Shown: positions 15,647 through 23,115 of the stretch, in pieces
Position numbering within the stretch: position 1 is the first letter of the stretch
How the letters are laid out: each line of letters begins with the position of its first letter
Source: an uncultured Bacilli bacterium
GTDB taxonomy: Bacteria > Bacillota_I > Bacilli_A > RF39 > UBA660
Reading direction: 5' to 3'
Length of the DNA stretch: 31,237 nt
NCBI GenBank assembly: GCA_947623845.1
Contig: CANQHM010000008.1
Span: 1 to 31,237, forward strand
Position numbers and translations under genes: made by a program
Notes under the pieces: model-generated
What the model was told of the DNA's origin: nothing
Seen by the model: the letters and a program-made list of their open reading frames with translations, nothing else
Database searches by the model: none

Positions 15647-16834
15647 TTAAAAATTTTTATTAACTAAAACTAATTTATTAATTCGATCTAAGTGATAACT
15701 GGTATCTAATTCTTCTTCTATTACTTTTAAAATACTTTTATTACCAGAAGCATTAATAACATAATGTTTATTATTTTTCATTCCTAAATATATTAAAACG
15801 TGACCTTCTTCATATAACAGATTAATTTCATGTCCTTTAAGAATATTTAATTTTTCTGTATTGGTTTTATCATTTAACGAAATAATTTTACCAACACTAG
15901 TATTTTGCGAAGAAGTATTTCTAGGGAAGATAAATCCGAAAGTTTTATAAACGTTAGATACATAACCGGAACAATCTATTCCAAAGTCTTTACCACCCCA
16001 ACTATAGGGTGTTCCTTCGTATTTAAAAGCTTCTAGGTAGATATTTTGTTTGGTATAAGGTAAGTAACCTAAATGAATGATATCTTTCTTTAAAATAAGA
16101 TTTTGCTTAACTAAATGGTTAGAGTTATCTTTGGTAGGTAGGATTACTTCATAACCATCTTCTACTTCCTTATTAAAAGGGAGTTTAACGCCCATATCTA
16201 AAATGGTATTTTCTAGTTCAATAAAAGCATCTGTAACTATTACAAAATTAGGGGTATTAGTAAAATAATCATAATCTTCATCATTAACTAAAACAAGATC
16301 TTCAACATTTATCCATCCTGCATAAGTTTTTGTTATCCCAAGAACGTATTTATTATCTTTACTATTATGGAGAATTAAAACCGGGGTATTTACAGAATTT
16401 TCAGTTTCTTGGTTATTATCAAAGTTAGTAGCATTCTTCTCTTTATAAAAAGATATATCCGTAGGAAAAGCTCTAAGATTCGTTCTTTTAACTATTAAAG
16501 CTTTTTGCACAGTTACAAAGTCTTTTATCGTTTCTATATTGCAATTACTTAAAATGCTATTCTTTTCTTCCGTAGTTATTAATTCATCCCCATCATATAT
16601 TGGGTAATCTGGCATAGGATAGTTATTAATAAACCCTATAATTTCCTCTTTAGTATAAGTATCTTTATTTAAATCATATAAATAAGTAGTTTTACTTTCT
16701 ATTTCCTCATTATATTTTGCAATTTCTTCTAAAGATAAAATAACATTATCAGGCATTATATCACTTTCCTTTATGTTACATCCTATGCAAGTAAGAAGAG
16801 TTATAAACAAAATTATTTTTTTCATAAGCATCAT
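15647..16834 (-). CDS. NlpC/P60 peptidoglycan hydrolase with SH3-like region, probable lipoprotein
   Basis: A 395-aa exported protein. The hydrophobic N-terminus (KKIILFITLLTCIGCN) has a weak lipobox, CIGC or LLTC, so lipid attachment is likely but not certain. An SH3-like region (about 105-180) has LRAFPTDISFY and YAGWINVEDL. The catalytic NlpC/P60 domain (about 265-395) carries YSWGGKDFGIDCSGYV with nucleophile Cys288, and GHVLIYLG with His345; His357 or Asn361 may be the third residue. Such enzymes cut gamma-D-Glu-diamino-acid bonds in peptidoglycan stems. The start is uncertain: three Met lie within four codons and no SD is visible, so the third Met (16825) may be used. Confidence 0.85.
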   Translation of the reverse strand: MMLMKKIILFITLLTCIGCNIKESDIMPDNVILSLEEIAKYNEEIESKTTYLYDLNKDTYTKEEIIGFINNYPMPDYPIYDGDELITTEEKNSILSNCNIETIKDFVTVQKALIVKRTNLRAFPTDISFYKEKNATNFDNNQETENSVNTPVLILHNSKDNKYVLGITKTYAGWINVEDLVLVNDEDYDYFTNTPNFVIVTDAFIELENTILDMGVKLPFNKEVEDGYEVILPTKDNSNHLVKQNLILKKDIIHLGYLPYTKQNIYLEAFKYEGTPYSWGGKDFGIDCSGYVSNVYKTFGFIFPRNTSSQNTSVGKIISLNDKTNTEKLNILKGHEINLLYEEGHVLIYLGMKNNKHYVINASGNKSILKVIEEELDTSYHLDRINKLVLVNKNF

Positions 16835-16888
16835 AAGTATTATAAATAATTAAAAGTAAAAATAAAGACGATTTATGTAAATAAGCTA

Positions 16889-16917
16889 TTGAACAAATGT
16901 TTTATATAAGATATAAT
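16889..16917 (+). promoter_or_regulatory. Promoter of the PolC-like gene
   Basis: TTGAAC (16889-16894) and TATAAT (16912-16917) with a 17-base spacer, 20 bases before the ATG at 16937. Confidence 0.65.
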
Positions 16918-16936
16918 TATATTAGGAAGTGATAAT

Positions 16937-17977
16937 ATGTATGATGAAATAAATATGGATGCTAAAAAGTATTTAATTCCTATAATTCATGAAAAATGTA
17001 TGGAAAAATATAAGGGAAAAGAAGAAATACTAGAAAGATGCTATGCCGAATTAAATTTATTATATAAAAATAATATGTTATTTATTATAGAGTATCTTTA
17101 TAAATATAAATTAAGCAATAAAGAAGTAAAGTATTATTTTAATGGCTCATTTAATAATTTACTCTTGTTATATCTTCTAGATTTAGGTAATGTAGATCCC
17201 CTAAAATATAATCTTTCTTATGAATTATTTGGGATAAAGACTTTAGAGATAGATATTGCTAATGGTATTTCTTTAGATTTTTTAAATTATTTAGAACATA
17301 AATGTGAAGATATAAAAATCGTTTTAAAAAAATATAAAAAAATTTATGATAAATATTTAGAAACTGATAATTATTATATTTTACCAACTAATGCTTTACC
17401 TGATGATATGGAATTAAGATTTAATGAAGATGGTTTATTAGAAACGTATGATACTAACTGTTTTTATGAAGATATGTACCTAACTATTCGGGTAAAAGAA
17501 AAATCTTTAATTTATGATTTTGAAAAAATAGGTATTGAAAATGCTATCGATAATACTTATGAGGGGAATTTACAAAAAATATTAAAACCTAAAAGTTTTG
17601 ATGATTATGTTAAGATTAAATGCCTTGCTCATAGTACGCATTGTTGGAAAGAAAATCAAGAATATTTAGTAAAAGATGGTAAACTTGATATTAAAAATAT
17701 TATATCTAATAGAGAAGATATTTATGATTATTTAGTAGAACATAAAATTCCTAAATACTATATTAAAGAAATAATTGATTTAGTTAGGAAGGGTAGTTTT
17801 AATAATCCTTTAGGTAATTTTTATAAAGAAATTTTACTTAAATATAATTGCTCCCAAGAGTTTATTGGTATTTTAGAAAAAATATTATATCTTACCAATC
17901 GGGGTGAGGGGATAAGTAAATGTTTATATTTTTTAGATAAAAGTAATTATTTATTAATGGATGAAAATGCGCAATAA
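16937..17977 (+). CDS. Degenerate PolC-like protein (shrunken DNA polymerase III alpha core)
   Basis: A 346-aa soluble protein with a good promoter and GGAAGTGAT ribosome site. Stretches align in order with the polymerase core of PolC: CYAELNLLYKNNMLFIIEYL (35-54) with the helix before the GSRGSVGSS block; GSFNNLLLLYLLDLGNVDP (70-88) with that block and its TEVNP end; LEIDIANG (103-110) with PDIDLNFSG; SLIYDFEKIG (190-199) with LLKLDILG; FDDYVKIKCLAHSTHCW (221-237) with FSELVQISGLSHGTDVW; and NREDIYDYL plus LVRKG with CRDDIM and VRKGKG. PolC references are from memory. The PHP and exonuclease parts, the zinc region and most of the fingers are absent, the triphosphate-binding GSRGS is lost, and the first catalytic Asp is Glu. 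An active polymerase is unlikely; clamp, DNA or partner binding is possible. Confidence 0.6.
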   Translation: MYDEINMDAKKYLIPIIHEKCMEKYKGKEEILERCYAELNLLYKNNMLFIIEYLYKYKLSNKEVKYYFNGSFNNLLLLYLLDLGNVDPLKYNLSYELFGIKTLEIDIANGISLDFLNYLEHKCEDIKIVLKKYKKIYDKYLETDNYYILPTNALPDDMELRFNEDGLLETYDTNCFYEDMYLTIRVKEKSLIYDFEKIGIENAIDNTYEGNLQKILKPKSFDDYVKIKCLAHSTHCWKENQEYLVKDGKLDIKNIISNREDIYDYLVEHKIPKYYIKEIIDLVRKGSFNNPLGNFYKEILLKYNCSQEFIGILEKILYLTNRGEGISKCLYFLDKSNYLLMDENAQ

Positions 17978-17991
17978 TTGCCAAAAAAATT

Positions 17992-18029
17992 AAAAATGCT
18001 CAGTATTTTTAAAAAACTGCGCATTTTTT
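17992..18029 (+). terminator. Intrinsic terminator after the PolC-like gene
   Basis: AAAAATGCtCAGT pairs with ACTGcGCATTTTT, with one internal mismatch, and ends in a run of T. The loop is A/T only. Confidence 0.7.
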
Positions 18030-18084
18030 GTTATATTAGTATAAATTTTTTTAAATAGGGTATATCTAATTATAGGTGATTATC

Positions 18085-18762
18085 ATGGAAATAGTAATAA
18101 GATCTCTTATAATGTTTATAACATTATTTATTGTGGTAAAAATACTTGGTCAAAAACAAATTAAAAATTTAACTTTATATGATTATATTCTAAGTATTAC
18201 TATTGGGTCGATTGCCGCGGATAGTATTATTAGTTTAGATATCCCTATTTATGATGGCTTAATTGCGATTGTGATCTTTGCAGGTATTGGGTATTTTGCT
18301 TCTTTCATCTCTTTACAAAGTCATTCGGTTGAAGAATTCATTGATGGGGAACCCATTGTTTTATTTGAAAATAATAACTTTAATTATGCTAATCTTGATA
18401 AAGCGAAAATGAGTGTGGCCAAAGTTTTAGAACACTGTCGTCTTAAAGGATGCTTTGATATTAATGAACTAGATTCTGCGGTTTTAGAACCATCCGGAGA
18501 TGTTTCTGTTCTTTTAAAAGGAAACTCCCAACCTTTAACTAGTAATGATGTTAAAAATAATATTCAAAAGAATAGTAAAAAGCAAACTTTAAATCATATT
18601 ATTGTTGTGGATGGCAATATTGATTCCGAAGAACTAAAGAAAGCGAAAAAGACGAAGACTTGGTTAAATAACTATTTAAAAAATAAACATCAAACATTAG
18701 AAAAAGTTTCTCTTTTAAGTATTGATAAAAATAACAAAGTAACCATTCTATCGAAAAATTAA
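18085..18762 (+). CDS. DUF421/YetF family membrane protein
   Basis: A 225-aa protein. Three membrane segments fill about residues 1-80, with the family signature KILGQKQIKNLTLYDYILSITIGSIAAD in the first two. The cytoplasmic part contains VEEFIDGEPIVLFENNNF and KVLEHCRLKGCFDINELDSAVLEPSGDVSVL, hallmarks of YetF/YrbG-like proteins. The role of the family is poorly known; it is often linked to stress or spores in Bacilli. The start is ATG 18085, placed five bases after AGGTGAT; an in-frame GTG at 18076 overlaps that SD and is less likely. A terminator follows directly. Confidence 0.88.
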   Translation: MEIVIRSLIMFITLFIVVKILGQKQIKNLTLYDYILSITIGSIAADSIISLDIPIYDGLIAIVIFAGIGYFASFISLQSHSVEEFIDGEPIVLFENNNFNYANLDKAKMSVAKVLEHCRLKGCFDINELDSAVLEPSGDVSVLLKGNSQPLTSNDVKNNIQKNSKKQTLNHIIVVDGNIDSEELKKAKKTKTWLNNYLKNKHQTLEKVSLLSIDKNNKVTILSKN

Positions 18763-18764
18763 AA

Positions 18765-18785
18765 CGACTTTAAGTCGCTTTTTTC
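18765..18785 (+). terminator. Intrinsic terminator of the DUF421 gene
   Basis: CGACT/AGTCG stem with a TTA loop, followed by C and six T. It lies 2 bases after the stop and touches the end of the convergent Sir2 gene. Confidence 0.75.
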
Positions 18786-19503
18786 AGTGTAATTTACTAA
18801 AGACATTGGTTAAGTCATCATGAATAACTAAGGAAGCTTTATAATCATAAGCGGTTTCCGTATTATTGATAATAACTAAGTATTTACCATTAAATAGACT
18901 TACTAAACTACTTGCAGTGCTAACCATTAGAGAAGTTCCGGCGACGATTAACATATCGGCTTTAGCAACTAGTTTTATTGCTTCTTCATAACAATCAGGT
19001 AAGGCTTCGCCATATAATACGACATCAGGTTTAATGACCCCGCCACAATCACACTTAGGTATTCCTTTTTTATTAAAAACATCTTCCGCTCCATAAACTT
19101 TATGGCATTTAAGGCAATGATTTTTATAAATACTTCCGTGTACTTCATAAACTTTTTTACTACCCGCTTTAGTATGTAAGCCATCAATATTTTGGGTAAT
19201 AATACCTTTAAGTTTTCCTTGATCTTCTAACTTTTTTAGATAAATGTGCGTAATATTTGGTTCGGCATCTAAGGAATTTAAATTATTACGATAATATTCA
19301 TAAAATTCTTCGGGGTAATTTAAAAACATATCAATACTTAACATATATTCCGGTGGAAACTTAGTTTTTTGATTATATAATCCGTCTTTACTTCGAAAAT
19401 CTTTAATGCCACTAGCTGTTGAAACCCCGGCACCACCTAAGAAAACAATATTTTGACAATTATCAATTAATTTTTGTAAATCTTCTACTTTATTCATAAT
19501 CAT
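18784..19503 (-). CDS. Sir2 family NAD-dependent protein deacylase
   Basis: A 239-aa sirtuin, normal bacterial length. NAD-binding GAGVSTASGIKDFR (24-37), TQNIDGLH (103-110) and catalytic His122 in VHGS are present. A zinc module has CLKC (130-133) and CDC (151-153), so the second pair is C-x-C rather than C-x-x-C. KPDVVLYGE and AGTSLMVS are also present. It removes acyl groups from lysines using NAD. It is the only gene here ending in TGA. Its ATG overlaps the stop of the upstream acetyltransferase by one base, so the two are coupled: a deacylase and an acetyltransferase in one operon. Confidence 0.93.
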   Translation of the reverse strand: MIMNKVEDLQKLIDNCQNIVFLGGAGVSTASGIKDFRSKDGLYNQKTKFPPEYMLSIDMFLNYPEEFYEYYRNNLNSLDAEPNITHIYLKKLEDQGKLKGIITQNIDGLHTKAGSKKVYEVHGSIYKNHCLKCHKVYGAEDVFNKKGIPKCDCGGVIKPDVVLYGEALPDCYEEAIKLVAKADMLIVAGTSLMVSTASSLVSLFNGKYLVIINNTETAYDYKASLVIHDDLTNVFSKLH

Positions 19504-19952
19504 TAAATTTCTAAAGACATAGTCTCTTTAGTAGTTTTAAATCCTTTCTTAGTATATAAGCTCTTTGCTTTATAGTTTGCACTACACACATTAACATCGA
19601 TTTTATTTATCTTATTATTTAAAACCCATACTTTAAATTGATCAATTAACTTTTCGGCTACACCATGTTTACGATAATCTTCTTCTACGTATAAAGCATC
19701 TAAACTTGCAATTCTTCCTGTTTCAACTTCATCACTTTCTACCATAAAGCCATATAAATACCCGATGATTTTATCATCTTCTTCAGCTACTAAAATTATT
19801 CTTTTATCATCATCAATATAATTTTCATACATATTAGTAACGACAAAGTCTTCGTTAATACCTGGATTATACTGTCTTTCATCTCTAATAAGTAAAGTTA
19901 AAAGAAAATTAAGTCTTTTTGCATCTTTATATTCGGCTTTTCTAATCGTCAT
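19503..19952 (-). CDS. GNAT family N-acetyltransferase
   Basis: A 149-aa acetyltransferase with the full GNAT fold: MTIRKAEYKDAKRLNFLLTL at the start, IGYLYGFMV (strand 4), LDALYVEEDYRKHGVAEKLI with the acetyl-CoA-binding R-K-H-G-V-A loop, and closing VCSANYKAKSLYTKKGFKTT, the typical A..A...Y.k.GF motif. Substrate unknown. It overlaps the upstream gene by 11 bases and the downstream sirtuin by one, so it belongs to a tight minus-strand operon. A link to reversible lysine acetylation is attractive but only inferred from position. Confidence 0.9.
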   Translation of the reverse strand: MTIRKAEYKDAKRLNFLLTLLIRDERQYNPGINEDFVVTNMYENYIDDDKRIILVAEEDDKIIGYLYGFMVESDEVETGRIASLDALYVEEDYRKHGVAEKLIDQFKVWVLNNKINKIDVNVCSANYKAKSLYTKKGFKTTKETMSLEI

Positions 19953-20280
19953 TTTTTATCTCTCCTTTATATGTAACATTTTTAAGCTCTTGAAATCCAA
20001 TCGTATAATAATTATTACCTAAAGCTTCAATGACTGGTAACTTCTTTTGAACAGGGGTCAAATCTTCAAAAATACACCCACTAACATTATGTCTTTTAGA
20101 AATACTTTTAAAAGATAAACACTTATCGCACTTCTTAACATCATAATATTTAGTAATATTTTGTTTAGTTTTAACTTTTAAAATACAATGCACAACATAA
20201 TTACACTTGTGTTTATCTTTAGATTTATCAACCCAAGTAGTTTCTTCATTAATAACTTTTCTTAAATGTAGATGACCCAT
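19942..20280 (-). CDS. Small cysteine-containing protein, 112 aa, unknown
   Basis: A 112-aa protein if started at ATG 20280, which follows AGAAGTGAT; an earlier ATG at 20328 would add a hydrophobic stretch without a ribosome site, so it is rejected. Residues of note are a histidine-containing start (MGHLHLRKV), KHKCNYVVHC near 24-33, and CDKC in YDVKKCDKC, which with the other Cys could bind a metal. No known family. It overlaps the GNAT gene by 11 bases, so it is the first gene of the GNAT-Sir2 operon. Confidence 0.7.
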   Translation of the reverse strand: MGHLHLRKVINEETTWVDKSKDKHKCNYVVHCILKVKTKQNITKYYDVKKCDKCLSFKSISKRHNVSGCIFEDLTPVQKKLPVIEALGNNYYTIGFQELKNVTYKGEIKNDD

Positions 20281-20343
20281 AATATCACTTCTAATAATTA
20301 ATTTAATATTAAAATAGATTATTGTCAATTAAAAAATAAGTAT

Positions 20344-20547
20344 CTAACTTATTTTAGTTTCATTATGTTTCTTGATTATTCTTCTTACGGTTGCGGGATA
20401 GGTATTAAAGTAGCGAGCGGTAGGTTTAATTCCTCTAGTTTTTGCCATTTCAATGATTTCTAATTGAATTTTTTCCTTTTCTTCTTTAGATTTATTCCTA
20501 TATAAATCACTATCACTAACATTATATAACCGAAATTCTGTTGACAT
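20344..20547 (-). CDS. Small helix-turn-helix protein, 67 aa
   Basis: A 67-aa basic protein with AAGAGGTGA upstream. The second half is a helix-turn-helix: EIIEMAKTRGIKPTARYFNT followed by YPATVRRIIKKHNE, the pattern of transposase- or resolvase-type domains (a 'G-x-x-x-x-A-R-x-(F/Y)-x-x-x-x-x-T-V-(R/Y)' array). A free-standing domain of this kind may be a small regulator or the leftover N-terminus of an IS transposase; no transposase catalytic part or inverted repeat is nearby. It is 64 bases upstream of the cysteine protein gene and could be its operon head. Confidence 0.6.
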   Translation of the reverse strand: MSTEFRLYNVSDSDLYRNKSKEEKEKIQLEIIEMAKTRGIKPTARYFNTYPATVRRIIKKHNETKIS

Positions 20548-20678
20548 TTTTTATTCACCTCTTACGAATTTTATCAAAAATTTTTTGAAAATTTCTACCT
20601 AGTTAAATATAGAGGAAATAAGAAGCGCAAAAAAAATTAAAATTATTGGTAGTGTTCATGATTTTTTGAATGCTATAA

Positions 20679-21395
20679 TTATTTTTGTTTAATTTTGCAT
20701 TTTAATAAAGTATATATGTTGAAAAATATTATGCTAATCGTGAGTCTAATTAATAAATCATTAATATCAAACAACCCAATTAATAAAAACCATTTAATAA
20801 GTTCTAATAATAAATTTATTACAAGCATTATTTTAAAGTATACTTTTTTGTTTTTTATAAATATTATTAAATAACTACTGATTATAAGGGATAAACAACT
20901 ATTTATAATTAAATTTTTAAAAAAGTTGCTTAAATTATTATAAATAATTCCAATATATAAATTACTAAAAGGTATTAAAGACAAATTGTTTGATAGTTGA
21001 AATATATAACTATTATCAAATGTGTGGTAGAATAATTTCAAATAAGTTAATGTAATAGATGCTAAAATAACTAAAAAAATTAAAGTAAATCCTATTAATC
21101 TATCTATTTTATATTCTTTATTTATTCTTACTAATGTATTTAATAGAATTTCAATATCATTTTTGTTTGTTGTTTCATCTTTATCTATGTATTTGCCATT
21201 TAGTAATTCTAATATAGATACACCTAAAGTTTCAGATAGTGGTTGCAAAAGAGAAATATCAGGTAATCCAATTCCACGTTCCCATTTAGAAACCGCTTTA
21301 TCAGTAACGTGTATTTTATCAGCTAGTTCTTTTTGAGTTAGATTATGTTCTTTTCTAAGTTTAATTATAAAATTTCCAACTATTTTAGGATCCAT
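20679..21395 (-). CDS. XRE regulator fused to a VanZ-like membrane domain
   Basis: A 238-aa protein. Residues 1-65 form an XRE domain with LTQKELADKIHVTDKAVSKWERG and LPDISLLQPLSETLGVSILELLNG. After a charged linker come four to five membrane segments (from about 98). Their order, with SLIPFSNLY at about 135-143, LLELIKWF near 200 and LFDINDLLI near 211, follows VanZ-like domains (IPF..., then E-L-I/L-Q, then FDI-D-D), though the usual Gln and the following Asn are missing. VanZ-like domains are linked to glycopeptide response and other envelope roles. It faces the gene at 21551 across an intergenic with a palindrome. Confidence 0.65.
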   Translation of the reverse strand: MDPKIVGNFIIKLRKEHNLTQKELADKIHVTDKAVSKWERGIGLPDISLLQPLSETLGVSILELLNGKYIDKDETTNKNDIEILLNTLVRINKEYKIDRLIGFTLIFLVILASITLTYLKLFYHTFDNSYIFQLSNNLSLIPFSNLYIGIIYNNLSNFFKNLIINSCLSLIISSYLIIFIKNKKVYFKIMLVINLLLELIKWFLLIGLFDINDLLIRLTISIIFFNIYTLLKCKIKQK

Positions 21396-21418
21396 ATATT
21401 CACTTCTTTTCTATTTAG

Positions 21419-21447
21419 ATTATAATTTTAAATATCAAAATTAGCAA
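21419..21447 (-). promoter_or_regulatory. Promoter of the XRE-VanZ-like gene
   Basis: On the minus strand TTGCTA (21442-21447) and TATAAT (21419-21424) are 17 bases apart, 24 bases before the start codon at 21395. AGAAGTGAA is the ribosome site. Confidence 0.6.
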
Positions 21448-21480
21448 CCGACGAAGCGTTTACATTTATTTTTATTTAAG

Positions 21481-21497
21481 GTCTACTAAGTGTAGAC
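21481..21497. promoter_or_regulatory. Palindromic operator-like site between the divergent XRE genes
   Basis: GTCTAC-TAAGT-GTAGAC is a perfect 6-bp inverted repeat with a 5-base centre, with partial extension (AAGG on the left, CCTT on the right). It stands just upstream of the rightward -10 and between the two divergent promoters, the expected place for an XRE operator. Confidence 0.6.
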
Positions 21498-21519
21498 AAC
21501 CTTTCCTTAATTTGTGTTG

Positions 21520-21525
21520 TATAAT
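21520..21525 (+). promoter_or_regulatory. -10 element of the rightward XRE gene
   Basis: TATAAT at 21520-21525, 25 bases before the start codon. No good -35 is 17 bases upstream; the palindrome occupies that region, consistent with regulation by occlusion. Confidence 0.5.
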
Positions 21526-21550
21526 TAGACTAATAAAGGAGAAGTATTTT

Positions 21551-22723
21551 ATGAATCAAGAAAAAATTGGAAAATTTATAGCCGAACAAAGGACAAAGAA
21601 AAATTTAACTCAACAAGAGTTAGCAAATAAGTTAAATGTTACAAATAAAGCGGTAAGTAAATGGGAAAATGGTAAATCTCTTCCTGATGTTGGACTTTTT
21701 GAAACTTTATGTAAAGAATTAGATATTTCTTTAAATGAATTATTAAGTGGTGAAAAAATTGAAAAAAGTAATAATAAAGATAAAGCTACAATGTCATATT
21801 TAAAGCATATTAAGAAAAAGAACAAATTAATTACAACAATTAGTCTTATTATACTATTTATCTCAATTATATTTATAGGATTACTTATTTATTTTTTTAA
21901 TAATTACAATAAAATAAAGATTTATAATTTGAGTGGAGAAAGTAGACATTTTATATATAGCGATAGTTTATTTATAAATACTAATCAAAAGTATTTCCTA
22001 ACATATGGAAAATTAGATAAAAAAAATCCCAATTTAGATTTATATATTACTAAAATATCATTAAGATGTGATGATGAAGAAATGATTAGTACACAATACA
22101 ATAATGGAAGTTGTATTGAAGAAAATAAGGGGTATAATGAAATATTTAATGATAAGGTTGTTAAAAATATTGATAATTGGGGAATAGTAATCACTTATAT
22201 AGAAGATGGTAAAGAAAAAGAAGAAACTATAGATTTACAAAACGAATTACAACTAACAAATAATAAGTTTATTAATCATTATTCAGATTCAATTAGTGAT
22301 GGCAAAAAAACTGATGATAGTCTTGTTACTGAAACTCAAAATGATTTAAAAGTTTTAGAAACATTTTTAAAGAAAAATAATTATACTGAAAATGAAGAAG
22401 ATAATTATATAAAGGCTACTAAAGATGGAGAATATTCTTCATTCTTAAATCCATATGATTATTATCTTATTAGTTTTTGTGATGGTGAATACATTATTCA
22501 AATAGATCCATTTCATCAAGTTTATCGTTTTGTAGAAAAGAATTTAGGTTATGTAGCTGGTTATGTAAGAAAAAATAATTCTCTTAACTGTTCTTATGGT
22601 GAATGTCCTCTAGATATGCAAGAAAAAATTAATAAGTATATAAATATGTTTGATAAAGAATTTAAAGAAATAATCCCATCTAAAGATAAATGGGCAAGTT
22701 TAGTAACTGATGATGAAAATTAA
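21551..22723 (+). CDS. XRE regulator with a membrane segment and an extracytoplasmic domain
   Basis: A 390-aa protein. Residues 1-65 form an XRE domain (LTQQELANKLNVTNKAVSKWEN and LPDVGLFETLCKELDISLNELL) that is very like that of its divergent neighbour. A single membrane segment (about 95-120) leads to an unknown outer domain of about 270 residues. It contains VLETFLKKNNYTENEEDNYI and a few Cys (four in total in that part) that may pair. The start is placed at 21551 because AAAGGAGAAG lies before it; an in-frame ATG at 21512 would add 13 residues and lies upstream of the promoter's -10. The design, DNA-binding inside and sensor outside, suggests a membrane-bound one-component regulator. Confidence 0.8.
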   Translation: MNQEKIGKFIAEQRTKKNLTQQELANKLNVTNKAVSKWENGKSLPDVGLFETLCKELDISLNELLSGEKIEKSNNKDKATMSYLKHIKKKNKLITTISLIILFISIIFIGLLIYFFNNYNKIKIYNLSGESRHFIYSDSLFINTNQKYFLTYGKLDKKNPNLDLYITKISLRCDDEEMISTQYNNGSCIEENKGYNEIFNDKVVKNIDNWGIVITYIEDGKEKEETIDLQNELQLTNNKFINHYSDSISDGKKTDDSLVTETQNDLKVLETFLKKNNYTENEEDNYIKATKDGEYSSFLNPYDYYLISFCDGEYIIQIDPFHQVYRFVEKNLGYVAGYVRKNNSLNCSYGECPLDMQEKINKYINMFDKEFKEIIPSKDKWASLVTDDEN

Positions 22724-22732
22724 TTTATAACT

Positions 22733-22897
22733 ATGGTTGAATTGGATGTTGCTGAACATGAAAGAAAAATATCATCAAAGACAGTGAATACAACTGTAAC
22801 TATGCCTGAGTGGTTAAAAAATTTAGCAGATACCAAAGGTCTAAATTTTTCCAAAGTATTACAAGATGGTTTGAAAAAGAAACTAAATTTATTGTAA
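22733..22897 (+). pseudogene. HicB-type antitoxin remnant (C-terminal part)
   Basis: A 54-residue reading frame, MVELDVAEHERK onward, with VNTTVTMPEWLKNLADTKG then LNFSKVLQDGLKKKLNLL. This is the C-terminal DNA-binding section of HicB-family antitoxins (pattern V-x-x-T-V-T-(I/M)-P-x-W-L-x-x-L-A followed by NFSqvLqeaLk..L). A full HicB is about 130-140 aa and has a preceding RNase H-like domain, absent here, and no hicA toxin is nearby. No SD precedes the ATG. The frame continues from the preceding XRE gene across a single TAA and three codons. Probably the debris of a lost toxin-antitoxin locus. Confidence 0.65.
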
Positions 22898-22909
22898 TTT
22901 TCTAAAATT

Positions 22910-22932
22910 GCCTCTTTAATAGAGGCTTTTTT
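22910..22932 (+). terminator. Intrinsic terminator after the HicB remnant
   Basis: GCCTCT and AGAGGC form a perfect stem with loop TTAAT, followed by six T. Confidence 0.85.
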
Positions 22933-23080
22933 ATATATTGTTATAAAGCGGTAGGTAGGTATTTCTAACTTTTTGTTCTTTTTGAGTTTATAGCAAAGAT
23001 AGTTAGTATAAATTACTCCAAAATTACTCCGAAGTATGAAAAATGATAGTAAAAAGCAATAACATAAAGAAAAAACTATT

Positions 23081-23101
23081 AAAAAAGCCCTAAAATAGGG
23101 A
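23081..23101 (-). terminator. Intrinsic terminator of ssrA
   Basis: On the minus strand CCCTA and TAGGG pair around a short loop and run into six T. It lies 15 bases downstream of the tmRNA 3' end. Confidence 0.75.
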
Positions 23102-23115
23102 CTTTGTAACAAAAT

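Noticed and set aside
18784..18786. Possible UGA reassignment to Trp as in Mycoplasma
   Set aside because: TGA ends the Sir2 gene at its expected family length and all Trp codons are TGG, so the standard code holds; TGA stops are simply rare here.
20344..20547. A truncated insertion sequence
   Set aside because: The helix-turn-helix protein has a good ribosome site and an intact end, and no terminal inverted repeats or transposase catalytic part is near.
22898..23115. An integrated element or att site at the ssrA 3' end
   Set aside because: No integrase and no second copy of the tmRNA 3' end could be found in the window; only suggestive debris is present.
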